Positions 25,749 to 35,167 of a stretch of DNA of 64,000 bases are shown here, one piece after another. Position 1 is the first letter of the stretch. Each line of letters opens with the position of its first letter. This DNA comes from Sphingomonas sp. SORGH_AS_0950 (GTDB lineage: Bacteria > Pseudomonadota > Alphaproteobacteria > Sphingomonadales > Sphingomonadaceae). Under the pieces are notes generated by a model. The model was given only the letters and a program-made list of their open reading frames with translations. It was not told where the DNA came from and did not search any database. Location: positions 1,366,501 to 1,430,500 of the forward strand of contig NZ_JAUTAE010000001.1 of the NCBI RefSeq assembly GCF_030818415.1, in the 5' to 3' direction. The position numbers and the translations under genes were made by a program.

Positions 25749-26860
25749 GGCTGCGCTGCCTTGGCCGCGCCCGCAGCCAGCATCGCGCCTATCGCCTCAG
25801 GCGGCAGGACCTGATCGGCCAGGTGGCGGCGCACGATCGCGCCGGGCATGCCCCAGACGACCGAACTGGCCTGATCCTGTGCGATGATCCTTCCCCCCGC
25901 CGCCTTCAACATCCGCGCGCCCTCCATCCCGTCACGCCCCATGCCCGTCAGCACGATGCCCCAGGCCCGGCTGCCCCACAGCTCCGCCATCGAGGCGAAC
26001 ATCGGGTCGACCGATGGCAGGCAACCGCTGCTCGCCCGGTCATGCTTCAGCCGGATCGACGCGCCGCCGTCGGGCAGCCCGACAAAGGTGACATGCGCAT
26101 CGCCCGGCGCGATCAGGATCCGGCCCGGCCGCAACCGCATCCGGTCCTCGGCAATGTCGCAGGGCCGACGCGCCACCGCCGCCAGCTGCGCGGCGAAATA
26201 GGACATGAAGGACGCGGGCAGGTGCTGGGTGACGACGATCGGCACCGACATGCTGGCGGGCACCCGTTCCAGCAGCTTGGCCAGCGCGTGAATGCCGCCC
26301 GTCGACGCCCCGATCCCGATCATCTCGGGCAGCGCCGTACCCCGTGTCGGAGCCGGGGCGATCGGCGCTGTGGCAGCGGGCGGCGACGATGCGTCGCCCT
26401 CCCCCGCCCCGGCTCCGGCCCCGGTCCCGGCCAGCGCATCCAGCTTGTGCCGCAGGATCTCGCCGAACTCGGCCAGCCTCTGGGGCAGCGGCTTGACCAG
26501 CGTGTCGGCCGCGCCGTGCGCCAGCGCCTGCACCGTCGCCGCGCCGCCCTGGGGCGTGGAGGCCGAGACGATGATGATCCGCGCGCCACGCCCCGCCGCC
26601 AGCATGCGCGGCAGGGCGGAGATGCCGTCCTGTCCGGGCATCTCGACATCCAGCAGGATGATGTCGACCCGGTTCTGGGCAAGAAAGGTCAGCGCGCCTT
26701 CGACATGGGTCGACTGCCCCGCGAGCACGAAGCGGTCATGCCCGGCGATCTGCCCGGCAATCAGCGCGCGCGCGACCGCCGAATCGTCGACGATCAGGAT
26801 GCGGCTGGCCGGTCGCGGCGCGATATCGGGTTGGAGGAAAGACGCCATGGCGCTGCGCAT
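25745..26860 (-). CDS. cheB: CheB-type receptor methylesterase/response regulator
   Basis: 371 residues. Receiver domain with phospho-acceptor D71 (IILLDVEMPGQDG), an Ala/Gly/Pro-rich linker (about 143-175), and a methylesterase domain with catalytic Ser186 (GIGASTGGI), His in VTQHLPASF and Asp in GMGRDGMEGA. Start taken at ATG 26860, 20 bases after the cheY stop; ATG 26848 is an alternative. Stop overlaps the cheR start. Confidence 0.94.
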   Translation of the reverse strand: MRSAMASFLQPDIAPRPASRILIVDDSAVARALIAGQIAGHDRFVLAGQSTHVEGALTFLAQNRVDIILLDVEMPGQDGISALPRMLAAGRGARIIIVSASTPQGGAATVQALAHGAADTLVKPLPQRLAEFGEILRHKLDALAGTGAGAGAGEGDASSPPAATAPIAPAPTRGTALPEMIGIGASTGGIHALAKLLERVPASMSVPIVVTQHLPASFMSYFAAQLAAVARRPCDIAEDRMRLRPGRILIAPGDAHVTFVGLPDGGASIRLKHDRASSGCLPSVDPMFASMAELWGSRAWGIVLTGMGRDGMEGARMLKAAGGRIIAQDQASSVVWGMPGAIVRRHLADQVLPPEAIGAMLAAGAAKAAQP

Positions 26861-26880
26861 GGGCGGCCGGTCGGCGGGGC

Positions 26881-27246
26881 TCAGATGACGCCGACCAGCT
26901 GGAGCTTGCTCTCCAGCGTGTCGCGGTCGAACGGCTTCATGATATATTCGTCCGCCCCGGCATCGATCGCCGCGCGGATATGCGCCATGCCGTTTTCGGT
27001 GGTGCAGAACACGATGCGCGGCCGCCGGTCCAGATTGGCCTCGCGCAGCGCGCGCAGGAAATCCATCCCGCTCATCACCGGCATGTTCCAGTCGAGCAGG
27101 ACGACGTCGGGCACCGATTCCAGGCACGCGTCCAGCGCCTCGCGCCCGTCGCCCGCCTCGCGCACCTGAAGGTCCAGCGTCTCCAATATATGTCGGGCGA
27201 CCTTGCGGATCACCTTGGAGTCATCGACGACGAGACAGGTTTTCAT
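26881..27246 (-). CDS. cheY: CheY-like single-domain response regulator
   Basis: 121 residues. Receiver motifs DD (8-9), phospho-acceptor D52 in LLDWNMPVMSG, T in FCTTENG and K in YIMKPFD. N-terminus MKTCLVVDDSKVIRKVAR. Switch or output regulator phosphorylated by the CheA encoded upstream. Confidence 0.95.
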   Translation of the reverse strand: MKTCLVVDDSKVIRKVARHILETLDLQVREAGDGREALDACLESVPDVVLLDWNMPVMSGMDFLRALREANLDRRPRIVFCTTENGMAHIRAAIDAGADEYIMKPFDRDTLESKLQLVGVI

Positions 27247-27329
27247 GGGGCACGCCTTGTTACAGCAAAGACCCCAGCGGGATCCCGAAGGCCATCTAAC
27301 CCTGCGAAAGTAAGAGCCGGGTTAATGGC

Positions 27330-27758
27330 TCAGGCGGCCGCCGCCGCGGGCGGCGGGACCAGCCGGGCCAGGTCGAGCACCAGCAGCGGCTCGCCGTCGC
27401 GCACCACCATGCCGCCCGCCGCGCGCGACCAGCGTCCCTCATGCGGCGGCGCATGCGGCATCGGGCGCGTCTCGAACGTCTCGATATCGTCCAGCGCATC
27501 GACCAGCATGGCGTAATAATGGCCGTCCTGCCGGGTGATGACCGCGCGGCGGATATGGTCGGCGGTCGGCTCCAGCCCCAGCGCCAGCCGGGTGTCGACC
27601 ACGGTGATGACACGGCTGCGCAGCGCGGTCAGCCCGCGCACCGACGGCTCGGCACGCGGCACCGCCACGACCTCGCCGATATCGACCACCGAGTCGACTT
27701 GGTCGGCATCGAACACCACGCCCTGGTCGGCGATGCGGGCGATCAGGAACAGCGGCAT
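27330..27758 (-). CDS. cheW: CheW-domain adaptor
   Basis: 142 residues. CheW fold with GEVVAVPRAEPSVRGLTALRSRVITVVD and LVDALDDIETFE, and an Ala-rich end. Couples receptors to CheA. It shares its first base with the last base of the cheA stop. Confidence 0.9.
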   Translation of the reverse strand: MPLFLIARIADQGVVFDADQVDSVVDIGEVVAVPRAEPSVRGLTALRSRVITVVDTRLALGLEPTADHIRRAVITRQDGHYYAMLVDALDDIETFETRPMPHAPPHEGRWSRAAGGMVVRDGEPLLVLDLARLVPPPAAAAA

Positions 27759-30082
27759 CAGCGGCCTCCCCGACGCGCATGGCTGGCCAGCGCGGCGATC
27801 AGCGCGGGGCGGTCATAGCGATAGACGCTGTCGGCATCGGACGCCGCATCGCGCTCGCGCCGCAGTCGCACCACCGGCGCGCCCGAGGCATCCTCGGGCA
27901 AGGGCTCGTCCTCCATCATCAGGCGGACCGCGGGAACCTCGTTGTCCGCCGCCTGCACCGCACAGCGATAGCCATTGGCCTCCAGCACCGGGCGCAGGAA
28001 ACGGTCCATCCAGGCCGCCCCCGCGCCGTCGAGCAGGCAGAGGAGCGGGCCATGGTCGCCCACCCCGCTCGCCGTACCGCCGAACAGCGCCAGCGGGTCG
28101 AGGATCTCGATCGGCTCGCCCTGCCACACCGCGACGCCCAGCACCGTGCCGTCCCCGGGCGACGGGGCGATGTCGGCGGGCAGCTGAATGATCTCCAGCG
28201 CGGCGGCGATCGCATAGGCGCATTCGGCCTCGCCATCGGTCAGGCGCAGCACCTCGATCTCGCCCCCGACGGTCGCGCGGTCGAGCGCCCGGGCATCGAC
28301 ATGGTGCAGCGGCATCGTCGTCTCGCCCACCACCAGCCGGACGCGGCCGCCCGAATGATGGACCGCCGCCGCCTCCGCCTTTTCGACCCGGTCGATCGCG
28401 CCCAGCGGCATGGCGCGGCGGCAGCCATCCAGATCGTCGAACAACAGCGCCGGGATCGCCGCTTCGTCGGCATCGTCCTCGCTCGCCGCGATGACCTCGC
28501 GATGAAAACGGAGCCCGGCCGCCTGCGCCAGCCCGCCGCCGTCGAGCAGCAGCATCGGCAGGCCGCTGTCGGGCAGCGTCTGCCCGGCATAAAGGCCGCT
28601 GCCCATCACCGCCGGGGCGGCGGGCTTGACCACCACCTCCTCGGTATCCAGCACATCGTCCACCCCCAGCGCATAGTCGCCGTCGCGGGTCGATATGATG
28701 ACCAGCGTCATGGGCTCGGCGGGGCCGACGCCCAGGAAGCGGCCCAGCGGCAGCATCGGCAGACGCCGTCCGCGCACCGTCGCGACCTCGACCGCGCCGA
28801 CCGGATCGATGCGGACCTGATCGCCGCGAATCTTGACGATCTCCTCGATCGACTGGCGCGCGATGGCGAAACGCTGATCGCCGACCGCGACGACGATGGT
28901 CGACATGATCGACAGGGTCAGCGGCACCTGGATGGTGATCGCCAGCCCCCGGCCCGGCCGGTTGTCCAGCGCGACGCGGCCGCCGACATGCTCGATATTG
29001 GCGCGGACCACGTCCATGCCGACCCCGCGCCCCGACATGGTCGACACCGTGTCGCGGCTGGACAGGCCCGGCTCGAAGACCAGCTTCTGCTTGTCGGCGG
29101 CGGTCATCGCGGCGACCTCGCCCGCGCTATGGACGCCGCTCGCAACCGCCTTGGCGGCGATGCGTGCGACGTCGATCCCGGCGCCGTCATCCTCGATCTC
29201 GATCAGGATCTGATTGCCCGACTGGCGCGCGGCGACGCAGATCTGCCCGGTCGCCGGCTTGCCCAGCCGGCGACGCTCGGCCGGGGTCTCGATGCCATGG
29301 TCGATCGCGTTGCGGATGATGTGGACCAGCGGGTCGCGCATCATCTCGATCATCTCGCGGTCGAGGTCGACATCCGACCCCTCGATGCGCAGCGCCACCG
29401 CCTTGCCCAGTTCGGCGGCGGTGTCGCGGACCATGCGCGGCAGGGCGGAGAACAGCCCGTCGACCTTCTGCATCCGCGTCCGCGTCACCGTGTCGCGCAT
29501 GTCGGCGACGGTCAGCGACAGCCGGTCGAGCGCCGCCTCGACCCGCGGGTCGAGCACGGAGTCGCGAAGCCGCCGCGCGAGTTCGTTGCGCGCCAGCACC
29601 ATGTCGGACATGCCGCTCATCATCCGGTCGAGCAGGTCGACGTTCAGGCGGATGCTGCGCGGTGCGGCGCGGCTCGGCACCGCCACCTTGGCGACGGGGG
29701 CGACGGACGCGGTTTCCGTCCGGGTCAGCGCGGCGATCAGCGCGTCGTCGTCCGAATCGTCCAGCCCGGTCCCCGTCGCGATCGCCTCGACCACCGCGCC
29801 GATCCGGTCGACGATCCCCAGCACCGCATCGACCAGCGCGGTATCGGGCGTCCGGCTGCCGTCGCGCGCCGCCGCCAGCACGTCCTCGGCGGCATGGCTG
29901 AGCCGGGCAAGGCGCGGCAGGTCCAGAAAGCCGCAGCTTCCCTTGACGGTATGGACGAAGCGGAAGATCGCATCGAGCCGCGCCCGGTCGGCGGGCGCCG
30001 CTTCCCAGGCCACGATCTCGCCGGACAGCGCCTCCAGCGTCTCGCGCGTCTCGGCGATGAATTCCTGCAGCAGATCGTCCAT
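27758..30082 (-). CDS. cheA: CheA-type histidine kinase with two CheW-like regions
   Basis: 774 residues from MDDLLQEF. Hpt domain with phospho-acceptor His44 (FVHTVKGSCGFLDLPRL); no clear CheY-binding P2 domain; dimerisation helix pair (LLDRMMSGMSDMVLARNELARRL); HATPase with N box HIIRNAIDHGIE, DDGAGID and GRGVGMDVV; then a CheW-like domain (about 395-520) and a second divergent one. The last 120 residues (PLLCLLDGAGAAWMDRFL...) look like a decayed receiver domain without the acceptor Asp. The frame opens 15 codons earlier, but MDDLLQEF is the family start. Confidence 0.93.
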   Translation of the reverse strand: MDDLLQEFIAETRETLEALSGEIVAWEAAPADRARLDAIFRFVHTVKGSCGFLDLPRLARLSHAAEDVLAAARDGSRTPDTALVDAVLGIVDRIGAVVEAIATGTGLDDSDDDALIAALTRTETASVAPVAKVAVPSRAAPRSIRLNVDLLDRMMSGMSDMVLARNELARRLRDSVLDPRVEAALDRLSLTVADMRDTVTRTRMQKVDGLFSALPRMVRDTAAELGKAVALRIEGSDVDLDREMIEMMRDPLVHIIRNAIDHGIETPAERRRLGKPATGQICVAARQSGNQILIEIEDDGAGIDVARIAAKAVASGVHSAGEVAAMTAADKQKLVFEPGLSSRDTVSTMSGRGVGMDVVRANIEHVGGRVALDNRPGRGLAITIQVPLTLSIMSTIVVAVGDQRFAIARQSIEEIVKIRGDQVRIDPVGAVEVATVRGRRLPMLPLGRFLGVGPAEPMTLVIISTRDGDYALGVDDVLDTEEVVVKPAAPAVMGSGLYAGQTLPDSGLPMLLLDGGGLAQAAGLRFHREVIAASEDDADEAAIPALLFDDLDGCRRAMPLGAIDRVEKAEAAAVHHSGGRVRLVVGETTMPLHHVDARALDRATVGGEIEVLRLTDGEAECAYAIAAALEIIQLPADIAPSPGDGTVLGVAVWQGEPIEILDPLALFGGTASGVGDHGPLLCLLDGAGAAWMDRFLRPVLEANGYRCAVQAADNEVPAVRLMMEDEPLPEDASGAPVVRLRRERDAASDADSVYRYDRPALIAALASHARRGGR

Positions 30083-30141
30083 AAATCCCCGAGGGCGCGT
30101 CCTTTCCGCTCCCTCTTGCCGCCACAAGATTAAAAGGGCGT

Positions 30142-30786
30142 TTACCCCGCGCGGATGGCCGCCCCCAGGATCATCGTGCTGGGCGCGGGCTCATGGACCA
30201 GCGTCATGCCGCCATGTTCATGGGTCAGCGTATGGACCAGGAATGCGGGCGCGGTGCGCGAGCCGAGCGGCTCGGTCCCCTGCCCCTCCATCAGCGTGCG
30301 GCGGATTTCGGGGTCGAGCAGGATGCGCGGCCCCTCAATCCGGATCGCGATCTCGATCGCCTCGCGCCCCGCCTCGGCCCCGATGTCGATCGTGCCGCCG
30401 CGCGCCAGCGCCTCGGCCGCGATCAGCGTCAGGTTCATCAGGATGCGCACCGCAGGCTTGGGGAGGCTGGGCTGCTCGACCAGCCAGCCCAGCGTCGTGC
30501 GGCGATTGTCGACCAGCAGCCCTTCGATCGCCGCCTTCGCTTCGCCCATGTCGACCCGGTCGGCAAAGCCGCCGCCCGCGCCAAAGGCCAGGCGGAAGAA
30601 TTTCAGCTTGTTGGCCGAAGCGCGCGCGCTGTCGGCCAGCAATTCCATGCAGCGTTCGCGCATGGCGGGGTCGGTCTCGTCGGCCAGCAGCTCCAGCCCG
30701 TTATTGAGCGCCCCCACCGGGGACAGGAGATCGTGGCACAGTCGCGAACACAACAGGCTCGCGAAATCCACCGGGCTGACGGTCAT
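30142..30786 (-). CDS. chpT: Histidine phosphotransferase ChpT
   Basis: Relays phosphate from CckA to CtrA and CpdR in alphaproteobacterial cell-cycle control. 214 residues. DHp-like helices with His18 in LCSRLCHDLLSPVGALNNGLELL, and a degenerate ATPase-like second domain (LIAAEALARGGTI ... FLVHTLTHEHGG) that no longer binds ATP in known members. Start ATG 30786 with GAGGG upstream. Sixty bases before cheA in the same direction, so probably cotranscribed with the che genes. Confidence 0.93.
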   Translation of the reverse strand: MTVSPVDFASLLCSRLCHDLLSPVGALNNGLELLADETDPAMRERCMELLADSARASANKLKFFRLAFGAGGGFADRVDMGEAKAAIEGLLVDNRRTTLGWLVEQPSLPKPAVRILMNLTLIAAEALARGGTIDIGAEAGREAIEIAIRIEGPRILLDPEIRRTLMEGQGTEPLGSRTAPAFLVHTLTHEHGGMTLVHEPAPSTMILGAAIRAG

Positions 30787-30830
30787 GAAAAATCCCTCGA
30801 CAAACTGGCCCTTTGTGACGTGGGCATTCG

Positions 30831-31235
30831 CTATGCGCAAGCAAGTGCGAGCGGATCGAACCGGCCATGGCGCTCACCCGCCGCGACCGCGCGCCAGGCG
30901 GTGACCCGTCCGCCCCCCGAGATCAGCCAGATACTGCCGTCGGGCGCGGCATCGGCGGCGTCGCGCGGCGACGGTTCGGCCAGCCCGGTCGGGTGCGAGT
31001 GATAATGGCCGATCACCGCCGCCCCGCCGCCCCGCGCCGCGCGGTGCGCCGCGATCAATGCGGCCGGATCGATCTCGAACCGATGCCAGGGCTCGGCCGC
31101 GACATTGGTACAGGGCACGACCCGATCGATGCGATCCCCCTGTCCCAGCAGCAGCCCGCAAACCTCCCGATCGGGCGAAGCGGCGGCGGTTATCAACAGG
31201 AAGTCCAGCGTATCGCTTGAAATCGTTACGGTCAT
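30831..31235 (-). CDS. JAMM/MPN-domain metalloprotease-like protein
   Basis: 134 residues. JAMM site complete: E24 (EVCGLLLG), HSHP at 79-82, S89 and D92 (PTGLAEPSPRD). Bacterial stand-alone JAMM proteins cleave sulfur-carrier or ubiquitin-like precursors, but no such partner is nearby. ATG 31235 chosen; a TTG two codons earlier is in frame. Its start is only 17 bases from the divergent rluD start. Confidence 0.88.
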   Translation of the reverse strand: MTVTISSDTLDFLLITAAASPDREVCGLLLGQGDRIDRVVPCTNVAAEPWHRFEIDPAALIAAHRAARGGGAAVIGHYHSHPTGLAEPSPRDAADAAPDGSIWLISGGGRVTAWRAVAAGERHGRFDPLALACA

Positions 31236-31252
31236 GCCCAATTTACTAGGCC

Positions 31253-32200
31253 ATGGACCGGGGGGTTTCCATCATCGATGCGCGGATCGCGCCCACAGCG
31301 GATGGCTGGCGGTTGGACCGTGCGCTGGCCGATGCGGTGCCGACCCTGTCGCGCGAACGGCTGAAGGTGCTGATCGCCAGCGGCGCGGTGACGCGCGACG
31401 GCGTGATGGCGCGCGACCCCGCCAAGCGGGCGGCGGCGGGAGATCTGTTCCAGGTCGCCGTCCCCGCCCCCACCCCTGCGCATAACGAGGCGCAGAATAT
31501 CCCACTCGTCATCGCGTACGAAGACGAGCATCTGATCGTCATCGACAAGCCCGCCGGGCTGGTCGTGCATCCGGCGGCGGGCAATCTGGACGGGACACTG
31601 GTCAATGCGCTGCTCCATCATTGCGGCGGATCGCTGTCGGGGATTGGCGGCGTGGCGCGGCCCGGCATCGTCCACCGGATCGACAAGGACACCTCCGGCC
31701 TGATGGTCGCGGCCAAGACCGACCGCACGCATGAGGGGCTGGCCAAGCAGTTCGCGGCGCACTCGATCGACCGCCGTTACCGCGCGATCACCGGGGGCAT
31801 TCCGCGCCCCGCCGACGGCAGCGTGGACGCGCCCCTCGCGCGCAGCCCGCAGAACCGCAAGAAGGTGGCGATCGTGCCGGGCGGCAAGCGCGCTGTGACT
31901 CATTACCGCACCATCGAAAAGCTCAACAACGCCGCGCTGGTCGAATGCCGCCTGGAGACGGGGCGGACGCACCAGGTCCGCGTGCATATGCAGTCGCTCG
32001 GCCACGCCTTGCTGGGCGACCCGGTTTATGGTAGAACAAAGGGTGCTCAAAAAGCCCTGCTCGATGAACTCGATTTCCGGCGCCAAGCCCTGCATGCGGC
32101 GCATCTGGGTTTCATTCATCCCATAAGCGGCCACGCTTTGGCGTTTGAGAGCCCGATGCCACCGGACATGCAGGAACTGTTCAGTCGGCTTCACGTATAG
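31253..32200 (+). CDS. rluD: RluD-type 23S rRNA pseudouridine synthase
   Basis: 315 residues. N-terminal S4 RNA-binding domain (GWRLDRALADAVPTLSRERLKVLI), catalytic domain with DKPAGLVVHPA, catalytic Asp near 143 in HRIDKDTSGL and GRTHQVRVHMQSLGHALLGDPVYG. Family members modify helix 69 of 23S rRNA; exact position is inferred from overall similarity. Followed by rpoH. Confidence 0.93.
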   Translation: MDRGVSIIDARIAPTADGWRLDRALADAVPTLSRERLKVLIASGAVTRDGVMARDPAKRAAAGDLFQVAVPAPTPAHNEAQNIPLVIAYEDEHLIVIDKPAGLVVHPAAGNLDGTLVNALLHHCGGSLSGIGGVARPGIVHRIDKDTSGLMVAAKTDRTHEGLAKQFAAHSIDRRYRAITGGIPRPADGSVDAPLARSPQNRKKVAIVPGGKRAVTHYRTIEKLNNAALVECRLETGRTHQVRVHMQSLGHALLGDPVYGRTKGAQKALLDELDFRRQALHAAHLGFIHPISGHALAFESPMPPDMQELFSRLHV

Positions 32201-32268
32201 CAGAAGACCGCCTCGCGCCCGACGACGGGGCGAAACGGAATGACGCTCCAGAAAGGGAGATAAGGATC

Positions 32269-33174
32269 ATGGCAAAAGGCAGCAACGTCCCGGCGACGAT
32301 TCCTGCGCTCGGCGGGGAGCAGTCGCTCAACCGCTATCTGGCCGAGATCAAGAAATTCCCGATCCTTGCCCCGGAGCAGGAATATATGCTCGCCAAACGC
32401 TTCCAGGAGCATGGCGACCCGGAGGCGGCGGCGCAGCTCGTCACCTCGCACCTGCGTCTCGTGGCGAAGATCGCGATGGGCTATCGCGGCTATGGCCTGC
32501 CGACCTCCGAGCTGATCTCGGAGGGCAATATCGGCCTGATGCAGGGCGTGAAGAAGTTCGAGCCCGATCGCGGTTTCCGCCTGGCCACCTATGCGATGTG
32601 GTGGATCCGCGCCTCGATCCAGGAATATATCCTGCGTTCGTGGAGCCTCGTGAAGATGGGCACCACGGCGGCGCAGAAGAAGCTGTTCTTCAACCTGCGC
32701 CGGATGAAGTCGAAGCTCGACGCGTTCGAGGACGGCGACCTGCGGCCCGAGGACGTTACCAAGATCGCCACCGATCTGGGCGTCAACGAGGACGAGGTCA
32801 TCAGCATGAACCGCCGCATGGCGATGGGGGGCGACACCTCGCTCAACGTCTCGATGCGCGAGGATGGCGAGGGCCAGTGGCAGGACTGGCTGGCCGATGA
32901 CGCGCCGCTCCAGGACTCGGTCGTCGCCGAGCAGCAGGAGGCGGATGTCCGCCACGACATGCTGGTCAGCGCGATGGACGACCTGAACGACCGCGAGAAG
33001 CACATCCTGACCGAGCGTCGCCTGACCGACGATCCCAAGACGCTCGAGGAACTGAGCCAGGTTTACGGCGTCAGTCGCGAGCGCGTCCGCCAGATCGAGG
33101 TGCGCGCCTTCGAGAAGCTGCAAAAGGCGATGATGCGCATCGCCGGTGAGAAGCGGCTGCTGGCGGCGGCCTGA
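32269..33174 (+). CDS. rpoH: Heat-shock sigma factor RpoH (sigma-32)
   Basis: 301 residues. No region 1.1; region 2 HLRLVAKIAMGYRGYGLP and TYAMWWIRASIQEYIL; RpoH box QKKLFFNLRRMK; region 4.2 VSRERVRQIEVRAFEKLQKAM. Controls chaperones and proteases. ATG 32269 is preceded by AAGGGAGATAAGG. Gene follows rluD by 68 bases, which must contain its promoter. Confidence 0.97.
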   Translation: MAKGSNVPATIPALGGEQSLNRYLAEIKKFPILAPEQEYMLAKRFQEHGDPEAAAQLVTSHLRLVAKIAMGYRGYGLPTSELISEGNIGLMQGVKKFEPDRGFRLATYAMWWIRASIQEYILRSWSLVKMGTTAAQKKLFFNLRRMKSKLDAFEDGDLRPEDVTKIATDLGVNEDEVISMNRRMAMGGDTSLNVSMREDGEGQWQDWLADDAPLQDSVVAEQQEADVRHDMLVSAMDDLNDREKHILTERRLTDDPKTLEELSQVYGVSRERVRQIEVRAFEKLQKAMMRIAGEKRLLAAA

Positions 33175-33176
33175 CC

Positions 33177-34400
33177 ATGTCCGGCCGCACCGTCGTCATC
33201 GGCGGCGGCGCGGCCGGGATCGCGGCGGCGCGGACGCTGCACGATACGGGGCGGGACGTCCTGCTGATCGAGGCGGCGGAACGGCTGGGCGGGCGGGCGC
33301 AGAGCGTGCGAATGCCGACCGGTCATGTGGTCGATCATGGCTGTGGCTGGCTCCATTCGGCGGGGCGCAATCCCTGGACTGCCATCGCCGAGCAGGCGAG
33401 CTTCACCATCGACCGCCGCTCGCCCAACTGGCAGGTCCAGTGGAACGAGCTGGGCTTTCCCCCTGACCGGAAACGCGCCTCGGGCGAGGCCTATGCCCGG
33501 TTCGAGGAGGCGGCGATGGCCGCGCTCGACGGGCCGGATCGTCCGCTGTCCGAGTTCGTGGGCGATGACGATCCCTGGCGGCCGATGATCGACGCGATCT
33601 CGGGCTATGCCAATGGCGCCTCGCTGGCCGAAGTGTCGCTGCACGACTGGGCGGCCTATGAGAATGCCGCGACCGACGACAATTGGGCGGTGGTCGAGGG
33701 CTATGGCACGGTCGTCGTGCATCATGCGGCGAATGTGCCGGTGCGGACCGGCGTCACCGCGACGCGGATCGACCATCGCGGCCAGACGATCCGTATCCAA
33801 ACCTCGGCCGGGACCATCGAGGCGGATCACGTTATCGTGGCCGTCCCCACCCCGGTCTTGGCGGAAAGCAAATTGACCTTCGATCCGCCCCTCCCCGCCA
33901 AGCAGGAGGCCGCCGCCGCGCTGCCGCTCGGAATCGCCGACAAGGTCTTCCTGTCGGTCGAAGGGCCCCTGCCCTGGCCCGCCCATGCGCATCTGACCGG
34001 CAATCCGCACGCGCGGTGCACCGCCAGCCACCGGCTATCCCCCTTTGGCTGGCCGATCATCGAGAGCTTCTTCGGCGGCCCCTGCGCCGAGGCGCTGGAG
34101 GAAGACGGCGCGGCGGCGGCCTTCGCGATCGACGAACTGGTGGCCCTGCTGGGCAGCGACTGGCGGCGGCGCTTCACGCCGATGGGCGCGACCCGGTGGC
34201 GACATGTGCCGCTGATCGGCGGCAGCTACAGCCATGCCAGGGTCGGCCATGCCGATGCGCGGGGCAGACTGGCCGAGCCGGTCGACGGGCGCCTCTTCTT
34301 TGCGGGCGAGGCCTGTTCGCGCGAGGACTTCTCCACCGCGCATGGGGCCTATGAAACGGGCGTGGCGGCGGCACGGGGCGTTCTTTCGGTCGCGCCCTAG
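33177..34400 (+). CDS. FAD-dependent amine-oxidase-like oxidoreductase
   Basis: 407 residues. N-terminal Rossmann dinucleotide motif VVIGGGAAGIAAARTL, then EAAERLGGRAQSV (flavin contact), WLHSAGRNPW, and C-terminal GRLFFAGEACSREDFSTAHGAYETG. Fits the flavin-containing amine oxidoreductase group, substrate unknown. Starts two bases after the rpoH stop, so possibly cotranscribed with it. Confidence 0.88.
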   Translation: MSGRTVVIGGGAAGIAAARTLHDTGRDVLLIEAAERLGGRAQSVRMPTGHVVDHGCGWLHSAGRNPWTAIAEQASFTIDRRSPNWQVQWNELGFPPDRKRASGEAYARFEEAAMAALDGPDRPLSEFVGDDDPWRPMIDAISGYANGASLAEVSLHDWAAYENAATDDNWAVVEGYGTVVVHHAANVPVRTGVTATRIDHRGQTIRIQTSAGTIEADHVIVAVPTPVLAESKLTFDPPLPAKQEAAAALPLGIADKVFLSVEGPLPWPAHAHLTGNPHARCTASHRLSPFGWPIIESFFGGPCAEALEEDGAAAAFAIDELVALLGSDWRRRFTPMGATRWRHVPLIGGSYSHARVGHADARGRLAEPVDGRLFFAGEACSREDFSTAHGAYETGVAAARGVLSVAP

Positions 34401-34459
34401 GCAATTCCGCCCGCTTCCCCCATCATCCCCGACCGGGCATTGGCGGGATAGGGGGCAGG

Positions 34460-35155
34460 ATGCGGACGATAGGATTGATCGGCGGCATGAGCTGGGAAAG
34501 CTCGGCCGAATATTATCGCATCATCAATCAAGGGGTTCGCGATCGGCTCGGCCCGACCGCCTCGGCCTCCTGCCTGCTCTGGTCGTTCAATTTCGCCGAG
34601 ATCGAGGCGCTTCAACACAAGGGCGACTGGGACGGCCTGACCGCCCGGATGACCGAGGCCGCGCGGACGCTGGAGGCAGGCGGCGCCGAACTGCTGCTGA
34701 TCTGCACCAACACCATGCACCGCACGGCACCGGCCATCGAGGCGGCGGTGACGACCCCGCTCGTGCATATCGCCGACCCCACGGCGGAGCGGATCAAGGC
34801 CGCAGGGCTGCGGACCGTCGGGCTGCTCGGCACCGCCTTCACGATGGAGCAGGATTTCTACAAGGGGCGGCTAGCGGAGCGTCACGGGCTCGACGTCGTC
34901 ATCCCCGAGGCCGCCGACCGCGCCGAGGTTCACCGCATCATCTATGAGGAGCTGGTCGCGGGTCGCATCCTCGACACCTCCCGCGACCGCTATCGCGCGG
35001 TCATCCGCCGTCTGGTCGAGGCCGGAGCCGAGGCCGTCATCCTGGGCTGTACCGAGATCATGCTCCTGATCGGCGCGCAGGACAGTCCCGTGCCGGTGTT
35101 CGACACGACCGCGCTGCACGCGCACGCCGCCGTCGAACGGGCGCTGGCCGACTGA
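34460..35155 (+). CDS. Aspartate/glutamate racemase-family protein
   Basis: 231 residues. Two catalytic Cys: ICTNTMHR (about 82) and LGCTEIMLL (about 196), with GLIGGMSWESSAEYYRIIN and the D-T-T-A-L-H end typical of the Asp/Glu racemase (YgeA-like) family. Substrate not determined; broad-specificity racemases exist in this group. Confidence 0.9.
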   Translation: MRTIGLIGGMSWESSAEYYRIINQGVRDRLGPTASASCLLWSFNFAEIEALQHKGDWDGLTARMTEAARTLEAGGAELLLICTNTMHRTAPAIEAAVTTPLVHIADPTAERIKAAGLRTVGLLGTAFTMEQDFYKGRLAERHGLDVVIPEAADRAEVHRIIYEELVAGRILDTSRDRYRAVIRRLVEAGAEAVILGCTEIMLLIGAQDSPVPVFDTTALHAHAAVERALAD

Positions 35156-35167
35156 GCCCCGGCCATG

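Noticed and set aside
27779..30133. 784-codon open frame on the plus strand, antisense to cheA
   Set aside because: Composition is His/Arg/Asp-rich with no motif, typical of a reverse-frame shadow of a GC-rich gene; cheA on the other strand has all family motifs.
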